Of a DNA stretch of 22,844 nt, positions 19,129-22,844 are shown piece by piece. The notes under the pieces are model-generated. The model did no database searches, had not been told where the DNA came from, and saw nothing but the letters and a program-made list of their open reading frames with translations. A program made the position numbers and the translations under genes. The stretch is from Paulinella micropora (lineage: Eukaryota > Cercozoa > Imbricatea > Euglyphida), in contig BJOX01000309.1 of the NCBI GenBank assembly GCA_009731375.1, forward strand, positions 172,754 through 195,597, read 5' to 3'. Within the stretch, counting starts at the first letter, position 1. The number at the start of each line of letters is the position of its first letter.

Positions 19129-19675
19129 GCGAGCGCACGTGTGCTGAGTGTGTTGGCCTTCTCGGGGAAGGTGAGGATTTGGTGCGGGGGGGTCTCTGCC
19201 AAAAGGGTCAGCCTATAGTCAGGGAAGGTGAGGATTTGGTGCGGGGGGGTCTCTGCCAAGAGGGTCAGCCTATAGTCAGGGAAAGTGAGGATTTGGTGCG
19301 AGGGGTTCTCTGCCAAGAGGGTCAGCCTATAGTCAGGGAAGGTGAGGATTTGGTGCGGGGGGGTCTCTGCCAAGAGGGTCAGCCTATAGTCAGGGAAGGT
19401 GAGGATTTGGTGCGGGGGGTTCTCTGCCCAGACGGTCAGCCTATAGTTAGGGAAAGTGAGGATTTGGTGCGGGGGGGTCTGCCAAGATGGTCAGCTAGAT
19501 AGATAGGCGAGCGCACGTGTGCTGAGTGTAGGGAAAGGTGAGGATTTGGTGCGGGGGGGTCTGCCAAGATGGTCAGCCTATGGATAGATAGATAGGCGAG
19601 CGCACATGTGCTGAGTGTAGGGGAAGGTGAGGATTTGGTGCGGGGGGTCTCTGCCAAGGGGTCAGCCTGTGGAAA
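19129..19675. repeat. 57-base minisatellite, eight units
   Basis: GTGAGGATTTGGTGCGGGG starts at 19171, 19228, 19285, 19342, 19399, 19456, 19538 and 19627. The first five intervals are exactly 57 bases. The last two are 82 and 89 because they include GATA units plus GCGAGCGCACGTGTGCTGAG. That same segment also precedes the first unit (19129). The 57-base period keeps one plus-strand frame open, with a 19-residue repeat containing GQPIVREGEDLVRGG. Open reading follows from the period, and no start, splice or flanking coding evidence supports a gene. Confidence 0.93.
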
Positions 19676-19899
19676 GATAGACAGATAGATAGATAGATAG
19701 ATAGATAAATAGGTAGGTAAGGACGAATGAAAAAACTTCGGCCAGGAAATATTTCGGCCAGAGATTTTTCACCGCAGAATACGTTGTTTTTGCACAAAAC
19801 TTTGTGCCGGAATTCTTCCCTGGTCTTTTCACCGCAAGATACATTATCTTTTTTGCCAAACTAGATAGATAGAGGGGGGGAGGGGAGGTCTCTGCCAAC

Positions 19900-19943
<44 letters not shown>

Positions 19944-20037
19944 CAGATAGCTACAGCTAGCTAGCTAGAGCTACTAGCTAGATAGGTAGGTAGGTAGGTA
20001 GGTAGGTAGGTAGATGAATAGACAGACAGATAGATAG

Positions 20038-20069
<32 letters not shown>

Positions 20070-20099
20070 AGATAGATAGATAGATAGGATAGATAGGTA
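19676..20099. repeat. GATA/GGTA tracts around a short unique stretch
   Basis: GATA (19676-19712) is followed by about 130 mixed bases (19720-19862). These hold two related phrases: TTTTTCACCGCAGAATACGTT and TTTTCACCGCAAGATACATT. GATA resumes at 19863, with a GAGGGGGGGAGGGG patch, CTAGCTAGCTAG and GGTA units. No gene is seen. Confidence 0.85.
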
Positions 20100-20530
20100 G
20101 GTAGGTAGTCAACAGCTGATGCGGGGTAGGTAGGTAGGTAGATAGGTAGGTAGGTAGGTAGGTAGGAAGGTAGGAAGGTAGGTAGGCAGGAAGGAAGGTA
20201 GGAAGGAAGGTAGGTAGGAAGGTAGGTAGGAAGGTAGGTAGGTAGGTAGGTAGGAAGGTAGGTAGGTAGGTAGGTAGGTAGGAAGGTAGGTAGGAAGGTA
20301 GGTAGGTAGGTAGGTAGGTAGGTAGGTAGGTAGGTAGGTAGGTAGGTAGGTAGGAAGGAAGGCAGGTGGGTAAGTAGGTAGGTAGGTAGGTAGGAAGGTA
20401 GGCAGGTAGGTAGGTAGGTAAGTAGGTAGGTAGGTAGGTAGGCAGGTATGTAGGTAGGTAGGTAGGTAGGCAGGGAGGTAGGAAGGAAGGTAGGTAGGTA
20501 GGTAGGTAGGTAGGTAGGTAGGTAAAGATG

Positions 20531-20563
<33 letters not shown>

Positions 20564-20564
20564 G
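20100..20564. repeat. GGTA/GGAA array
   Basis: About 400 bases of GGTA with GGAA, GGCA and AGTA variants, preceded by a short AACAGCTGATGCGGGG interruption (about 20109-20126). GATA units follow at 20531-20562. The minus-strand Tyr-Leu-Pro-Thr frames are translations of the tetramer. Confidence 0.95.
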
Positions 20565-21154
20565 TGGGGACACACCAAGGTTAGGTACAGGCATGGTTAC
20601 ATAGATACATAGATACATACATACATACATACATACAGACATACAGACATACGTACATACATACATACATACATACATACATACATACATACATACATAA
20701 CATAACATACCATAACATAACATAACATAACATAACATAATAGGACACACACACACACACACACCTGCGCATGGCAAAGTCTCGCGACGCCGTCGGGTAG
20801 ATAGGTAGGTAGGAAGGTAGGTAGGTAGGTAGGTAGGTAGGTAGGTAGGTAGGTAGGTAGGTAGGAAGGTAGGTAGGTAGGTAGGTAGGTAGGTAGGTAG
20901 GTAGGTAGGTAGGAAGGTAGTAGGAAGATAGCCATACAAAGGTTAGGTCGAGGTAGGTCACACACAGACACACAGACACACACACACCTGGGCATGGCGA
21001 AGTCTCGCGACGCCGTCAGGTCCCACATCTCACTATCTACCTACCTACCTACCTACCTACCTCCCTACCTACCTACCTACCAGACAGACAAAGGTTAGGT
21101 CGAGGTAGGTCACACACACACACCTGGGCATGGCGTAGGTTAGGTCGAGGTAGG

Positions 21155-21196
<42 letters not shown>

Positions 21197-21465
21197 GGGC
21201 ATGGCGAAGTCTCGAGACGCCGTCAGGTCCCACATCTCACTATCTACCTACCTACCTACCTACCTACCTACCTACCTACCTACCTACTTATACCTACCTA
21301 CCTATACCTACCTACCTACCTACCTACCTACCTACCTACCAGACAGACAAAGGTTAGGTCGAGGTAGGTTAGGTAGAGGTAGGTCACACACACACACACA
21401 CACACACCTGGGCATGGCGAAGTCTCGCGACGCCGTCAGGTCCCACATCTCACTACGCGATAGAC
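20565..21465. repeat. Array I: cores with CA, GGTA, TACC and TACA spacers
   Basis: The core reads CACCTGGGCATGGCGAAGTC then TCGCGACGCCGTCAGGTCCC and ACATCTCACTA. GCATGG marks copies at about 20590 (weak), 20769, 20992, 21128 (cut short), 21199 and 21412. A second core, AAAGGTTAGGTCGAGGTAGG, precedes the CA repeat in most units. Spacers differ: TACA/TAACA and GGTA early in the array, TACC later. Full units are about 207-223 bases. Confidence 0.9.
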
Positions 21466-21486
21466 CTGGATAGATAGGTAGATAGG

Positions 21487-21531
<45 letters not shown>

Positions 21532-21653
21532 TGATAGATGGGTAGGTGGATAGGTAGGTAGGTAGGTAGGTAGGTAGGTAGGTAGATAGATAGATAGATA
21601 GATAGATAGATTGATAGATGGGTGGGTGGATAGGTAGGTAGGTAGGTAGATAG

Positions 21654-21684
<31 letters not shown>

Positions 21685-21720
21685 GATAGATAGAAAGATA
21701 GGGAGATAGGTAGATAGATG
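21466..21720. repeat. GATA/GGTA tracts with a tandem 74-base block
   Basis: GATA tracts contain two copies of TTGATAGATGGGTAGGTGGA-type sequence (about 21531 and 21611), each followed by GGTA. A block of GATA plus variant plus GGTA has therefore been duplicated. Confidence 0.92.
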
Positions 21721-21832
21721 GAAGGACCGTGCGGGCCGGACGCGGAGGCCCCTGTGGCCGGATTATACGGGGAAGGTAGCTGCAAGGTATACGTTGCCAA
21801 ATTCCCTAACGACAAAAATTAAAATTAAAAAA
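21721..21832. other. Short non-repetitive stretch before a gap
   Basis: GC-rich (GGCCGGACGCGGAGGCCCC) then AT-rich sequence leads to AAAATTAAAAAA and the gap. No feature is recognised. Confidence 0.6.
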
Positions 21833-22431
21833 NNNNNNNNNNNNNNNNNNNNNNNNNNNNNNNNNNNNNNNNNNNNNNNNNNNNNNNNNNNNNNNNNNNN
21901 NNNNNNNNNNNNNNNNNNNNNNNNNNNNNNNNNNNNNNNNNNNNNNNNNNNNNNNNNNNNNNNNNNNNNNNNNNNNNNNNNNNNNNNNNNNNNNNNNNNN
22001 NNNNNNNNNNNNNNNNNNNNNNNNNNNNNNNNNNNNNNNNNNNNNNNNNNNNNNNNNNNNNNNNNNNNNNNNNNNNNNNNNNNNNNNNNNNNNNNNNNNN
22101 NNNNNNNNNNNNNNNNNNNNNNNNNNNNNNNNNNNNNNNNNNNNNNNNNNNNNNNNNNNNNNNNNNNNNNNNNNNNNNNNNNNNNNNNNNNNNNNNNNNN
22201 NNNNNNNNNNNNNNNNNNNNNNNNNNNNNNNNNNNNNNNNNNNNNNNNNNNNNNNNNNNNNNNNNNNNNNNNNNNNNNNNNNNNNNNNNNNNNNNNNNNN
22301 NNNNNNNNNNNNNNNNNNNNNNNNNNNNNNNNNNNNNNNNNNNNNNNNNNNNNNNNNNNNNNNNNNNNNNNNNNNNNNNNNNNNNNNNNNNNNNNNNNNN
22401 NNNNNNNNNNNNNNNNNNNNNNNNNNNNNNN
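21833..22431. other. 599-base assembly gap
   Basis: Unknown bases, with A-rich sequence on both sides. Frames spanning it are not real. Confidence 0.99.
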
Positions 22432-22499
<68 letters not shown>

Positions 22500-22568
22500 A
22501 AAAAACAAAAAACAACAACAATAACAACAACAACAACAACGACGACGACGACGACAACAATAACAACG

Positions 22569-22643
<75 letters not shown>

Positions 22644-22678
22644 ACAACAACAACAACAAAAACAACAAAAAAAAACAT
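22432..22678. repeat. Poly-A then (AAC)n with GAC variants
   Basis: Sixty-seven A follow the gap. AAC trinucleotides with a block of GAC (about 22540-22554) run to about 22675. The poly-A and AAC lie in the same orientation, so AAC may have arisen from the A-rich tract. Confidence 0.93.
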
Positions 22679-22716
22679 ATATAGAAGGTAGCTGTACATG
22701 TCATGTCTGAATTTCA

Positions 22717-22844
22717 TATGTATGTATGTATGTATGTATGTATGTCATGTATGTATGTACGTATGTATGTATGTATGTATGTATATATGTAATGTATGCT
22801 ATGGAGAACGTATGTATGTATGTATCTATGTATGTATGTATCTC
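22717..22844. repeat. TATG microsatellite at window end
   Basis: TATG tetramers with TACG, TATA and TAATG variants, interrupted by GCTATGGAGAACG near 22798. It continues to the window edge. About 38 mixed bases (22679-22716) precede it. Confidence 0.95.

Noticed and set aside
19179-19502. 107-codon frame with a 19-residue repeat as a repeat-protein gene
   Set aside because: The frame stays open because the minisatellite period (57) is a multiple of three. No flanking coding sequence or splice signal supports it.

Overview
This window looks like eukaryotic nuclear DNA that is almost entirely tandem repeat. I find no complete gene, no rRNA or tRNA, no CRISPR array and nothing resembling a bacterial operon. 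Di-, tri-, tetra- and hexanucleotide microsatellites (TA, GA, GT, GTA/GTG, AAT, AAC, GATA/TATC, GGTA/TACC, TATG/TACA, TATATG, ATATCT) fill most of it, with minisatellites, small satellite-like units and short palindromic elements between them. The lineage cannot be named from this sequence. A repeat-rich protist, alga or invertebrate would fit, and there is no conserved protein to decide. Nearly all long open frames are translations of microsatellites (Tyr-Ile, Tyr-Leu-Ser-Ile, Thr-His-Ile and similar runs) and are left out.

Layout. 1-2291: two arrays of short cores (families A and B) spaced by TA repeats. 2391-3361: GATA/TATC arrays around a 330-base non-repetitive island with the only coding-like frame. 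3362-3783: unique AT-rich DNA and the first copy of a double-hairpin element (family D). 3784-5951: purine-rich repeats, GTA repeats and array E. 5997-8312: trinucleotide repeats enclosing a GC-rich island with two poly-C tracts, a 143-base repeat and a 178-189-base satellite (F). 8320-9953: a 9-base minisatellite, hexamers and array G. 9987-12330: GATA/GGTA tracts, dispersed repeat J and a 94-base minisatellite. 12391-14080: an inverted pair of D elements around a mostly unsequenced interval. 14152-16259: array H. 16471-18145: TACA, then a 1.2 kb TACC/TATC array. 18154-19675: an AAT tract with inverted flanks, a nested foldback pair, a rearranged D element and a 57-base minisatellite. 19676-21832: GATA/GGTA repeats and array I. 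21833-22844: gap, poly-A, AAC and TATG repeats.

The recurring theme is modular. A unique-looking core of about 30-60 bases recurs every 90-220 bases, and each copy is separated by a microsatellite of varying length. At least six unrelated core families (A, B, E, G, H, I) do this. Family H keeps its core while its spacer changes from GATA to TATG. The second theme is palindromy: four double-hairpin elements, two nested foldback elements, a 16-base palindrome in satellite F, and repeated GATA-to-TATC strand switches.

Assembly quality limits every call. There are ten runs of N; five large repeat classes and all homopolymer runs over 60 bases lie beside them. Repeat lengths and copy order should be treated as provisional.
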